Below the pieces are notes generated by a model, which worked only from the letters and a program-made list of their open reading frames with translations, had not been told where the DNA came from and searched no databases. From Shimia biformata (GTDB lineage Bacteria > Pseudomonadota > Alphaproteobacteria > Rhodobacterales > Rhodobacteraceae), in NCBI RefSeq assembly GCF_016888515.1, contig NZ_JAFEJK010000001.1:1-64000 (forward strand): 64,000 nucleotides of DNA, in the 5' to 3' direction. Positions 57,700 through 64,000 of the stretch are shown piece by piece. The number at the start of each line of letters is the position of its first letter. Within the stretch, counting starts at the first letter, position 1. Both the position numbers and the translations under genes were made by a program.

Positions 57700-58608
57700 C
57701 TACGCGCCACCATTTCCAGTAACTGGATAGGCGACATATGCAAATCGGTGGCTGTCAGGAGACCAACTGTTCACGTTTATCGTTCCCTGCCCGCCAAAAA
57801 GTTCGACCGCAGTACACGCGTTCATCCAGTCTCCGTCCCGCACGACGCGCAATTTCACCCGTTTATCTGCAGGGTGTCCGCGAGTGTTTTCCGGGTAGGC
57901 CAGATAGAGCGCCAACTTGCCGTCGGGCGACAAATGCGGGAACCAGTCAACGGTGTCAGAAAACGTCAAGCGCGTCACGCCAGAGCCATCGGGTCGCATT
58001 CGGGCAATCTGCGCATGTCCACTAAACTGCTCGGTGTTGAAATAAATCCATTGCCCGTCAGGACTGTACTCTGGCCCGTCTGCCGGCACTCCTGCGTTCG
58101 TCAGTTGACGAAAGTTCCGGCCATCGGCCGCGATGAGGCAGATTTCGGCCGAGGCAAAGGTTTCCTTGCCTCCCGATTGATCCACCTGGACCCCGACAAA
58201 AGCCAGTTCCTGCCCGCTTGGAGAAACACCATGCAGGAAATTCCGCAATCCTTGCGGACCGGCGTTGCCTGTAATCTGAACCGCACGGCCGCCCCTTAAT
58301 GGCGCCAGATAGATCTGCCAGTTGTCATAGGTGGAAACAAAGATTTCGCGGCCATTCGGGTGAAGGACATGGTCATTGTTTGCCGGTGGCAGTCCCTCAA
58401 TCTCAATCGGAATCAGGCGTGGGTCATCAAATGACAGGCGCCACAAACGGCCATCCCCATTAAGAATCAGCGCGTCCCCCCGAAGCGTCCAGTTCGGGGC
58501 CTCCAGCAATAGGTCCTGTGTTTCAAAAACAAGCTGATCTTGACCGGTTTCGGTGTCGTGGACCCAAACTTGGCAAGTTTGGTTATGAGCAAGCGTTCGT
58601 GGTGGCAT
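57700..58608 (-). CDS. TolB-like beta-propeller (PD40) protein
   Basis: 302 residues from ATG 58608 (ribosome site weak). Repeated blades with WRLSFDDPRLIPIE, HPNGREIFVSTYDNWQI, YSPDGQWIYFNTEQFSG and LSPDGKLALYLAYPENT are WD40-like PD40 repeats as in TolB. No signal peptide, unlike TolB, so it is probably cytosolic. Related proteins in other bacteria are annotated as oligogalacturonate lyase-like or TolB-like; function is unknown here. Confidence 0.82.
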   Translation of the reverse strand: MPPRTLAHNQTCQVWVHDTETGQDQLVFETQDLLLEAPNWTLRGDALILNGDGRLWRLSFDDPRLIPIEIEGLPPANNDHVLHPNGREIFVSTYDNWQIYLAPLRGGRAVQITGNAGPQGLRNFLHGVSPSGQELAFVGVQVDQSGGKETFASAEICLIAADGRNFRQLTNAGVPADGPEYSPDGQWIYFNTEQFSGHAQIARMRPDGSGVTRLTFSDTVDWFPHLSPDGKLALYLAYPENTRGHPADKRVKLRVVRDGDWMNACTAVELFGGQGTINVNSWSPDSHRFAYVAYPVTGNGGA

Positions 58609-58794
58609 ACTCAACAGATACGTTTTCTTCCAAGACCAGAGCAAGTCGCCCGGCCCAAATATGCGCTGCGATACGAAGAAACCCGTTCGATGAAGAAAAT
58701 CACCCGTTTCGCGACCAAAACAAAGCGCGAAAACCACTCAATACACATACGGCTCCAAGCACCGCTCGCATTCTACATGCCATGTCTTGAAAAG

Positions 58795-58870
58795 TGGTGA
58801 GCCGTGCAGGATTCGAACCTGCGACCCACTGATTAAAAGTCAGTTGCTCTACCAACTGAGCTAACGGCCC
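58795..58870 (-). tRNA. tRNA-Lys (TTT)
   Basis: A 76-nt cloverleaf on the minus strand, acceptor stem GGGCCGT/ACGGCTC with one G-T pair, discriminator A and encoded CCA. The anticodon stem ACTGA/TCAGT encloses the loop CTTTTAA; the anticodon TTT lies at 58835-58837. Confidence 0.97.
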
Positions 58871-58996
58871 ACTTCACAGAGGCGCTATCTAGATTTGGTC
58901 AGGGGTGGGGTCAACCCCGAAAAAGAAGAAAAACGACTCCACTGGAATATGTTTGGTCCTGCCGCTATATGCGGCGCAGGAAATTATGGGGTCTCG

Positions 58997-59812
58997 ATGG
59001 CACTGGCTTTTGAAAAGATGCACGGTTTGGGCAACGATTTTGTTGTTGTGGACGCACGTGCGCGGGCCATCGAGCTGTCGGCCGCGCTGATCACCGCGAT
59101 TGCAGATCGCCACAAGGGGATCGGGTTCGACCAGCTTGCCGTGATCTCGTTGCGCGGCAACGCCGATGCGCACCTGACGTTTTACAATGCCGACGGATCG
59201 ACCTCGGCCGCATGTGGTAATGCCACACGCTGCATCGCCCGAAAGCTGATGGACGAAAACGGCACTTCCGAGCTGGTCCTGACCACCGATCGCGGCACGC
59301 TTTTGGCGCGTGATGCCGGTGATGGACTTACGTCGGTCAATATGGGGCAACCGCAACTGACCTGGGACGAGGTTCCGCTTGCCCACGAAATGGACACGCT
59401 GAATTTGCCGATCGACGGCGGGCCGGTGGCGACCGGAATGGGTAATCCGCACTGCACCTTTTTTGTCGATGACGTGGCCGCGGTTGATCTGGACGAGTTC
59501 GGCCCCAGGCATGAGCATCACCCACTTTATCCGCAGCGCACCAACGTTCAGGTCGCTCAGATCGTTGGCCCGGATCACATTCGCATGCGGGTGTGGGAGC
59601 GCGGGGTCGGTGTGACTCTCGCCTCGGGGTCGTCGTCCTGTGCAACCGCTGTGGCGGCGGCGCGACGTGGGCTGACCGGACGCAAGGTGCAGATTGACCT
59701 GGATGGCGGCACCCTTTGGATCAATTGGGCCGAAGACGGCGTCTGGATGACCGGGCCCACGATGACCGTCTGTTCGGGCAAATTCAGCGACCAGTTTCTG
59801 GATTCGATCTGA
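58997..59812 (+). CDS. dapF: Diaminopimelate epimerase
   Basis: 271 residues from ATG 58997. It interconverts LL- and meso-diaminopimelate for lysine and peptidoglycan. The N-terminal KMHGLGNDFVVVDAR and first catalytic Cys73 (AACGNATRC) are intact. At the second catalytic site the usual ACGSG/ACGTG is LASGSSSCAT, so the nucleophile position is Ser210, with Cys215 five residues on. Position next to mtaB is the usual one in Rhodobacterales, so this is probably the genuine DapF. Its stop overlaps the mtaB start by one base. Confidence 0.9.
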   Translation: MALAFEKMHGLGNDFVVVDARARAIELSAALITAIADRHKGIGFDQLAVISLRGNADAHLTFYNADGSTSAACGNATRCIARKLMDENGTSELVLTTDRGTLLARDAGDGLTSVNMGQPQLTWDEVPLAHEMDTLNLPIDGGPVATGMGNPHCTFFVDDVAAVDLDEFGPRHEHHPLYPQRTNVQVAQIVGPDHIRMRVWERGVGVTLASGSSSCATAVAAARRGLTGRKVQIDLDGGTLWINWAEDGVWMTGPTMTVCSGKFSDQFLDSI

Positions 59813-61071
59813 TGTCCACACCACCGAAACTCACCACGCTTGGATGTCGGCTAAACGCCTACGAATCCGAGGCAATGAAGAAACTTGCCCAAGACGCCGG
59901 GCTGGGTGACGTGGTGATTGTGAACACCTGTGCGGTCACCGCCGAGGCCGTGCGAAAATCGCGCCAGGAAATCCGCCGCCTGCGCCGCGAAAACCCTGAT
60001 GCCCGTATCGTCGTCACCGGCTGCGCCGCCCAGACCGAACCCCAGACATTTTCGGCCATGACCGAGGTCGATCAGGTCGTCGGCAACAACGAGAAGATGC
60101 AGCCCGAGACCTGGGCGCGCATGGCCCCCGATTTCGTCGGTAAAACCGAGCGCGTGATGGTTGATGACATCATGTCCGTCACCGAGACGGCGGGTCACCT
60201 GATCGACGGCTTCGGCACCCGCAGCCGGGCCTATGTGCAGGTCCAGAACGGCTGTGACCACCGCTGCACCTTCTGCATCATTCCATATGGCCGGGGCAAT
60301 TCCCGCTCGGTTCCCGCAGGCGTTGTTGTGGACCAGATCAAACGACTGGTCGACAAGGGTTTCAATGAGGTCGTACTGACCGGGGTCGACCTGACATCCT
60401 GGGGGGCGGACCTGCCGCAGCACCCCCGCCTTGGCGACCTTGTGATGCGGATTCTGAAGCTGGTGCCGGACCTGCCGCGCCTGCGGATCAGCTCGATCGA
60501 CTCGATCGAGGCGGACGATGCTCTGATGCAGGCCATCGCCACAGAACCGCGCCTGATGCCGCATTTGCACCTGTCCCTGCAACATGGCGACGACCTGATC
60601 CTGAAACGCATGGCCCGCCGCCATCTGCGCGACGATGCCATCGCTTTCTGTGAAGAGGCTCGGCGGCTGAGACCCGACATGACATTCGGCGCCGACATTA
60701 TTGCCGGCTTCCCGACTGAAACCGAAGATCAGTTCGAAAACTCGGTCAAGCTGGTTACGGACTGTGACCTGACATGGCTGCACGTCTTTCCCTATTCCAA
60801 GCGTGAAGGCACCCCGGCAGCCAAGATCCCGAAACAGGTCAACGGCAAGGTAATCAAGGACCGCGCAGCCCGTCTGCGTGCAGCAGGGGACGCACAGGTG
60901 GATCGGCATCTGGCGACACAGATCGGAGTGCGCCACAGGGTGTTGATGGAAAACCCGCTGATGGGTCGAACCGAACAGTTTACCGAAGTCACCTTCCGCT
61001 CTCCGCAGACTGAGGGCGCGATTGTGGACGCTGTGGTTTCGGGGCGGGATGGACAGCGCCTCTTGGTCTGA
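59812..61071 (+). CDS. mtaB: tRNA t6A37 methylthiotransferase
   Basis: 419 residues. N-terminal UPF0004 domain (TTLGCRLNAYESEAM, NTCAVTAEA, TGCAAQT), radical SAM CxxxCxxC as CDHRCTFC, and a TRAM-like C-terminus. It adds a methylthio group to N6-threonylcarbamoyladenosine 37 of ANN-reading tRNAs. Coupled to dapF (TGATG). Confidence 0.95.
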   Translation: MSTPPKLTTLGCRLNAYESEAMKKLAQDAGLGDVVIVNTCAVTAEAVRKSRQEIRRLRRENPDARIVVTGCAAQTEPQTFSAMTEVDQVVGNNEKMQPETWARMAPDFVGKTERVMVDDIMSVTETAGHLIDGFGTRSRAYVQVQNGCDHRCTFCIIPYGRGNSRSVPAGVVVDQIKRLVDKGFNEVVLTGVDLTSWGADLPQHPRLGDLVMRILKLVPDLPRLRISSIDSIEADDALMQAIATEPRLMPHLHLSLQHGDDLILKRMARRHLRDDAIAFCEEARRLRPDMTFGADIIAGFPTETEDQFENSVKLVTDCDLTWLHVFPYSKREGTPAAKIPKQVNGKVIKDRAARLRAAGDAQVDRHLATQIGVRHRVLMENPLMGRTEQFTEVTFRSPQTEGAIVDAVVSGRDGQRLLV

Positions 61072-61095
61072 TCCGCCAAACAGGAAGGACATGGT

Positions 61096-61725
61096 ATGCC
61101 CCTCCCCATTCTCTACAGTTTCCGTCGTTGCCCCTATGCGATCCGCGCGCGGCTGGGTGTGGCCTCGGCGGGCGTGCAGGTGGAACTGCGAGAGGTGGTC
61201 TTGCGCGACAAGCCAAGGGCGTTCCTGGAAACGTCACCCAGCGCCACTGTGCCGTGCCTTGATGCAAACGGGCGGATCATCGACGAAAGCCTCGACATCA
61301 TGCTGTGGGCTTTGGGGCAAAGCGACCCCGAGGGATTGATGGACATGCCCGAAACTGGGTTCGACCTGATCGCGACCAATGACGGGCCGTTCAAGACCGC
61401 GCTTGACCGTTACAAGTACACCAGCCGCCACCCAGAACGGGACCGCGACCATGACCGCGCTCAGGCTGCCAAGCATCTGGCTGCGCTTGACCGGCAGCTT
61501 GACGATCACCACTGGCTATTTGGCGCAGAACCCCGGCTTGCCGATTTCGCGATCCTGCCATTTGTCCGTCAGTTCGCCTTTGTCGACAAGACCTGGTTTT
61601 ATGCCCAGGACTGGCCAGCACTTGCCGGTTGGCTTGACCGCTTCATCGGATCACAGCGTTTCATCTCGGCCTTTGCCAAGATCCCTCAGTGGAAACAAGG
61701 CGACCCTGTCAACCTGTTCCCGTAA
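61096..61725 (+). CDS. Glutathione S-transferase family protein
   Basis: 209 residues. The thioredoxin-like N-terminus has ILYSFRRCPYAIRARLG with a single Cys, as in the YfcF/YibF-like and stringent-starvation-type branches, and the SATVPCL cis-proline motif. C-terminal helical domain follows. AGGAAGG precedes the ATG. Substrate unknown. Probably cotranscribed with mtaB across 24 bp. Confidence 0.88.
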   Translation: MPLPILYSFRRCPYAIRARLGVASAGVQVELREVVLRDKPRAFLETSPSATVPCLDANGRIIDESLDIMLWALGQSDPEGLMDMPETGFDLIATNDGPFKTALDRYKYTSRHPERDRDHDRAQAAKHLAALDRQLDDHHWLFGAEPRLADFAILPFVRQFAFVDKTWFYAQDWPALAGWLDRFIGSQRFISAFAKIPQWKQGDPVNLFP

Positions 61726-61730
61726 CAAGC

Positions 61731-61747
61731 GATCCCTTCGCGGGATC
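61731..61747. repeat. Small hairpin between convergent genes
   Basis: Six-bp stem GATCCC/GGGATC (61731-61736 with 61742-61747) between the GST and YciI-like genes. No T-run, so at best a weak terminator. Confidence 0.4.
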
Positions 61748-62060
61748 ACATTTCAATTGCTTCGGCGATTTCGACGGTGCCCTTGCCACCGTCAAGGATC
61801 GGACAGCCCTGCGCAATGGTAATGGCGGTGTCCATGTCGGCAGCGTCGACCAGCGTATAGCCCGAAACGGGGTTTGATCCGCCATTGTCCTCGACCCCGG
61901 TCGCTGTCACGGTTTTCGACAGGCCAGCCGGGTTGCCGCCGTCAAGCAGGCCATCTCCGATTCCCGCCATCCATGCGCCCCAGGCAGCCATGACCTTTTC
62001 GCCTTCTTCCGGTGTCTCGGGGCGTCCGCCACCGTGGTAAATGAACATGAATTTAGGCAT
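61746..62060 (-). CDS. YciI/DGPF-domain protein
   Basis: 104 residues: MPKFMFIYHGGGRPE, then WGAWMAGIGDGLLDGGNP and a C-terminal AITIAQGCPIL fit the YCII-related family (dimeric alpha/beta barrel). Members are often small enzymes or sigma-factor accessories. GGAGGA precedes the ATG. Function unknown. Confidence 0.85.
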   Translation of the reverse strand: MPKFMFIYHGGGRPETPEEGEKVMAAWGAWMAGIGDGLLDGGNPAGLSKTVTATGVEDNGGSNPVSGYTLVDAADMDTAITIAQGCPILDGGKGTVEIAEAIEM

Positions 62061-62168
62061 GTTGGTCCTCCTGGCAAAACCGAGTGCAACAAATGCATCT
62101 CTGCCCTCCAGAATGTCCTGATTCTCTGAAATTCGGAAATTTTTGGGATGAAAGGGCCAGATTCCGGC

Positions 62169-62927
62169 CTAAAGTACGTCCCACAACAGCTTTGACGCCA
62201 GCGCGAGTGAGGTCACGACCAACAGAGGCCGGATCAACCTTGCCCCCCTTGCCATCGCCATCCGCGCCCCAAGACGCGCCCCCATGATCTGCATGACCCC
62301 CATCGCCAGGCCAATCGCCCAAAGCGGCTCCGCCACAAGGACAAATCCGGCAAGCCCGCCAAGATTCGACGCAAAGTTCAAAAGCTTTGTGCGCGCGGTC
62401 GCTTTCAGGATGCCATAACCGCCAAGGGCGACAAAGGCGATCATGTAGAAGCTTCCCGCACCCGGCCCGAGAAGCCCGTCATAGAAGGCAACCAGCGGCA
62501 CGGCGGTCAGCGAAAATACCGCAGGTCTGAGCCGTGCGGTGCGGTCGATCTCGCCGGGGTCCTTGCGCAGAGCAAAGAACAGGGCGATACCAACCAGAAG
62601 CGCGGGCAGGATCAGCCGCACCCAATCCGTCGGCAAGACTGACACCGCCAGCGCCCCGGCCAGCGACGCGCAGAACGCCAGCGCGGCGGGACCGACCTGG
62701 GTCTTCAGATCCACAAGGCCGCTGCGGGCATAGGAAAAGGCCGCCGTGCCAGATCCAAAAAGACCCTGAATCTTGTTGGTCGCCAGCGCCTGCACTGGCG
62801 GAACACCGGCAATCATCAAGGCAGGAACAGTAATCAACCCGCCGCCGCCCGCAATTGCATCAATAAACCCGGCAAAGAAACCTGCGACCAGCAGGATCAT
62901 CAGGCCTTCCAGACCAAACTCCAACAT
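62169..62927 (-). CDS. TSUP-family (TauE/SafE) membrane permease
   Basis: 252 residues, about eight transmembrane helices. AGFFAGFIDAIAGGGGLITVPALMIAG is the TSUP signature and FYDGLLGPGAGSFYM its second-half counterpart. The family exports or imports sulfite, sulfoacetate and related anions. The start lies three bases after the serB stop on the same strand, so it may be cotranscribed with serB. Substrate unknown. Confidence 0.93.
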   Translation of the reverse strand: MLEFGLEGLMILLVAGFFAGFIDAIAGGGGLITVPALMIAGVPPVQALATNKIQGLFGSGTAAFSYARSGLVDLKTQVGPAALAFCASLAGALAVSVLPTDWVRLILPALLVGIALFFALRKDPGEIDRTARLRPAVFSLTAVPLVAFYDGLLGPGAGSFYMIAFVALGGYGILKATARTKLLNFASNLGGLAGFVLVAEPLWAIGLAMGVMQIMGARLGARMAMARGARLIRPLLVVTSLALASKLLWDVL

Positions 62928-62930
62928 GGA

Positions 62931-63809
62931 TCAGCTGGCCCGGAATTCAGATTTCGCGTAGCCTTGGATGTATAGGAGCGCGGTGAGGTCGCCGTGATTG
63001 ATACGGATATCACATTGCGCCGCGACCGAGGGTTTGGCGTGAAGCGCGACCCCTGCCCCTGCCAATTCCAGCATGCCAAGGTCATTGGCCCCGTCGCCGA
63101 CAGCCATGACGTCAGTATGGGCAAGCCCAAGCCGGGCCGCGATCTCTTTCAGCGCCCGCACCTTGGCTTCCCGGCCAAGGATCGGGCGGCCGACATCACC
63201 GGTCAGCGTGCCATCCTCGACCAGCAGCGTATTGGCGCGGTTTTCGTCAAATCCCAGCTCGGCGGCGACCTTGGCCGTGAAAGCGGTGAACCCGCCCGAC
63301 ACCAGCGCGGCATAGGCACCATTGGCCTTCATCGTGGCAAGCAATGCCTTGCCGCCGGGCATCAATGTGATGCGCTCGGCCAGCACCTTGTCAATCACGC
63401 TTGAGTCCAGCCCCTTCAGAAGGCCAACCCGCTCGGTCAGCGCCCCTTCGAAATCCAATTCGCCATTCATCGCCCGAGCGGTGATATCCTTGACCCGGTC
63501 ACCCACGCCCGCCTCATCCGCCAGTTCGTCGATGCATTCCTGCTGGATCATGGTGCTGTCCATGTCCGCCAACAGCATCTTCTTCTGCCGCCCCTCGGCA
63601 GGCTGGATCACTAGGTCCACGCCCATGCCTTGCAGGTCGCCCCATACGTCCCACCGATTGTCAGGCAGGATTTCGATCGGAAATTCCGCGGCTTCGTCCA
63701 CTGCCAGCCAATTGGCGTCACCACCACCCCAGGCATTGCGCAGCGACTCGACCAATGAGGGGTCAAGGGAAGGGGTCGCCGGGGCGGTCAGTAAAGTGAC
63801 GATGTACAT
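62931..63809 (-). CDS. serB: Phosphoserine phosphatase
   Basis: 292 residues from ATG 63809 (an in-frame start at 63833 is less likely). HAD phosphatase with the nucleophile motif LADMDSTMIQQECIDE, the motif II VSGGFTAF and the motif III/IV region VGDGANDLGML. An N-terminal ACT-like region (about 1-80) precedes it. It performs the last step of serine synthesis. Divergent from serC with a leader between them. Confidence 0.95.
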   Translation of the reverse strand: MYIVTLLTAPATPSLDPSLVESLRNAWGGGDANWLAVDEAAEFPIEILPDNRWDVWGDLQGMGVDLVIQPAEGRQKKMLLADMDSTMIQQECIDELADEAGVGDRVKDITARAMNGELDFEGALTERVGLLKGLDSSVIDKVLAERITLMPGGKALLATMKANGAYAALVSGGFTAFTAKVAAELGFDENRANTLLVEDGTLTGDVGRPILGREAKVRALKEIAARLGLAHTDVMAVGDGANDLGMLELAGAGVALHAKPSVAAQCDIRINHGDLTALLYIQGYAKSEFRAS

Positions 63810-63894
63810 GAGAATGTTTCCGATCGTAGTCATTCAGGGTCGCAAATATGCGCTCATGCGGCGCTATAGCGTCATTTTGGCAGTTGTGGAACCT

Positions 63895-63966
63895 GAAACA
63901 CCCGTCTATCTCCGTCCGCGGGACACCCCTCCCCAACGAGGGGCGCTTATCTGGAAGGGTAGCTAC
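63895..63966 (+). ncRNA. Candidate serC leader RNA
   Basis: The 157-bp gap between serB and serC contains CCCGTC...GCGGGAC and a CCCCT...AGGGG hairpin just before the serC start codon. Rfam describes a serC leader motif in alphaproteobacteria at exactly this position; I cannot align it here, so this call rests on location and visible hairpins. Confidence 0.5.
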
Positions 63967-64000
63967 ATGGCTATGCAAAAACCGGCAACGCGGCCGGCCA
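63967..64000 (+). CDS. serC: Phosphoserine aminotransferase, 5' end only
   Basis: Only the first 11 codons (MAMQKPATRPA) are inside the window; the rest is beyond the right edge. The start MA.Q.PA.RPA is typical of Rhodobacterales SerC, and divergence from serB fits. SerC converts 3-phosphohydroxypyruvate to phosphoserine. Confidence 0.7.
   Translation, partial: MAMQKPATRPA

Noticed and set aside
1-64000. CRISPR arrays, insertion sequences, prophage or integrative element
   Set aside because: No regular spacer-repeat pattern, transposase, integrase or phage gene found; the two tRNA genes show no adjacent duplicated 3' end.

Overview
The window looks like chromosomal core and near-core sequence from an alphaproteobacterium of the order Rhodobacterales (Roseobacter-type). 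The evidence is high GC, nadABC and dapF-mtaB blocks, an orphan cysteine-type formate dehydrogenase alpha chain, a zinc-free L36, many Rhodobacterales-type small proteins, and divergent serB/serC with a candidate serC leader at the right edge. I see no insertion sequence, prophage, CRISPR array or integrase. Genus assignment is inference.

Layout. 0.4-3.8 kb: methionine sulfoxide repair (msrP, a Cys-rich GDCCVxC protein, msrQ) and a membrane-anchored FMN glutamate-synthase-like protein. 4-9.6 kb: RlmL-type RNA methyltransferase, a small membrane protein plus HlyD adaptor, and clpB. 9.7-18.3 kb: two small paralogues flanking a phospholipid-methyltransferase-like membrane protein, pyrF, the nadA-nadB-nadC operon, a Nudix hydrolase, dinB and N-formylglutamate amidohydrolase. 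18.4-21.6 kb: tRNA-Val, rpmJ, a peptidoglycan-binding protein, a PaaK-like CoA ligase and a protein made of two tandem copies of an unrecognised domain. 21.6-31.8 kb: a seven-gene acyl-CoA synthetase / branched-chain-type ABC transporter operon, divergent from a hybrid histidine kinase and its OmpR-type partner. 31.9-41.9 kb: assorted single genes (MAPEG, LysR, DUF1330, WGR, M20 amidase, formate dehydrogenase alpha, an orphan ABC ATPase, glutathionyl-hydroquinone reductase, a degenerate receiver). 42-47.7 kb: cobalamin genes, lytic transglycosylase, sulfotransferase and a GT14-type glycosyltransferase.

Two neighbouring divergent operons are the most interesting part. At 47.7-53.4 kb (minus strand) an APH-type kinase, an enolase paralogue with altered active-site residues, an FAH-family hydrolase, an IlvD/Edd sugar-acid dehydratase and a BDH2-like SDR overlap or nearly abut, and a perfect LacI-style palindrome lies upstream. 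Dehydratase, SDR and FAH hydrolase match the known 2,4-diketo-3-deoxy sugar-acid route. The kinase plus enolase paralogue is an unusual addition and may return the three-carbon product to glycolysis as PEP. At 53.6-57.6 kb (plus strand) lies a complete Anbu operon: circularly permuted ATP-grasp, alpha-E protein, transglutaminase-like protein and the Anbu proteasome-like peptidase.

The right end (57.7-64 kb) holds a TolB-like propeller protein, tRNA-Lys, dapF-mtaB, a glutathione S-transferase, a YciI-like protein, a TSUP permease, serB and the first codons of serC.
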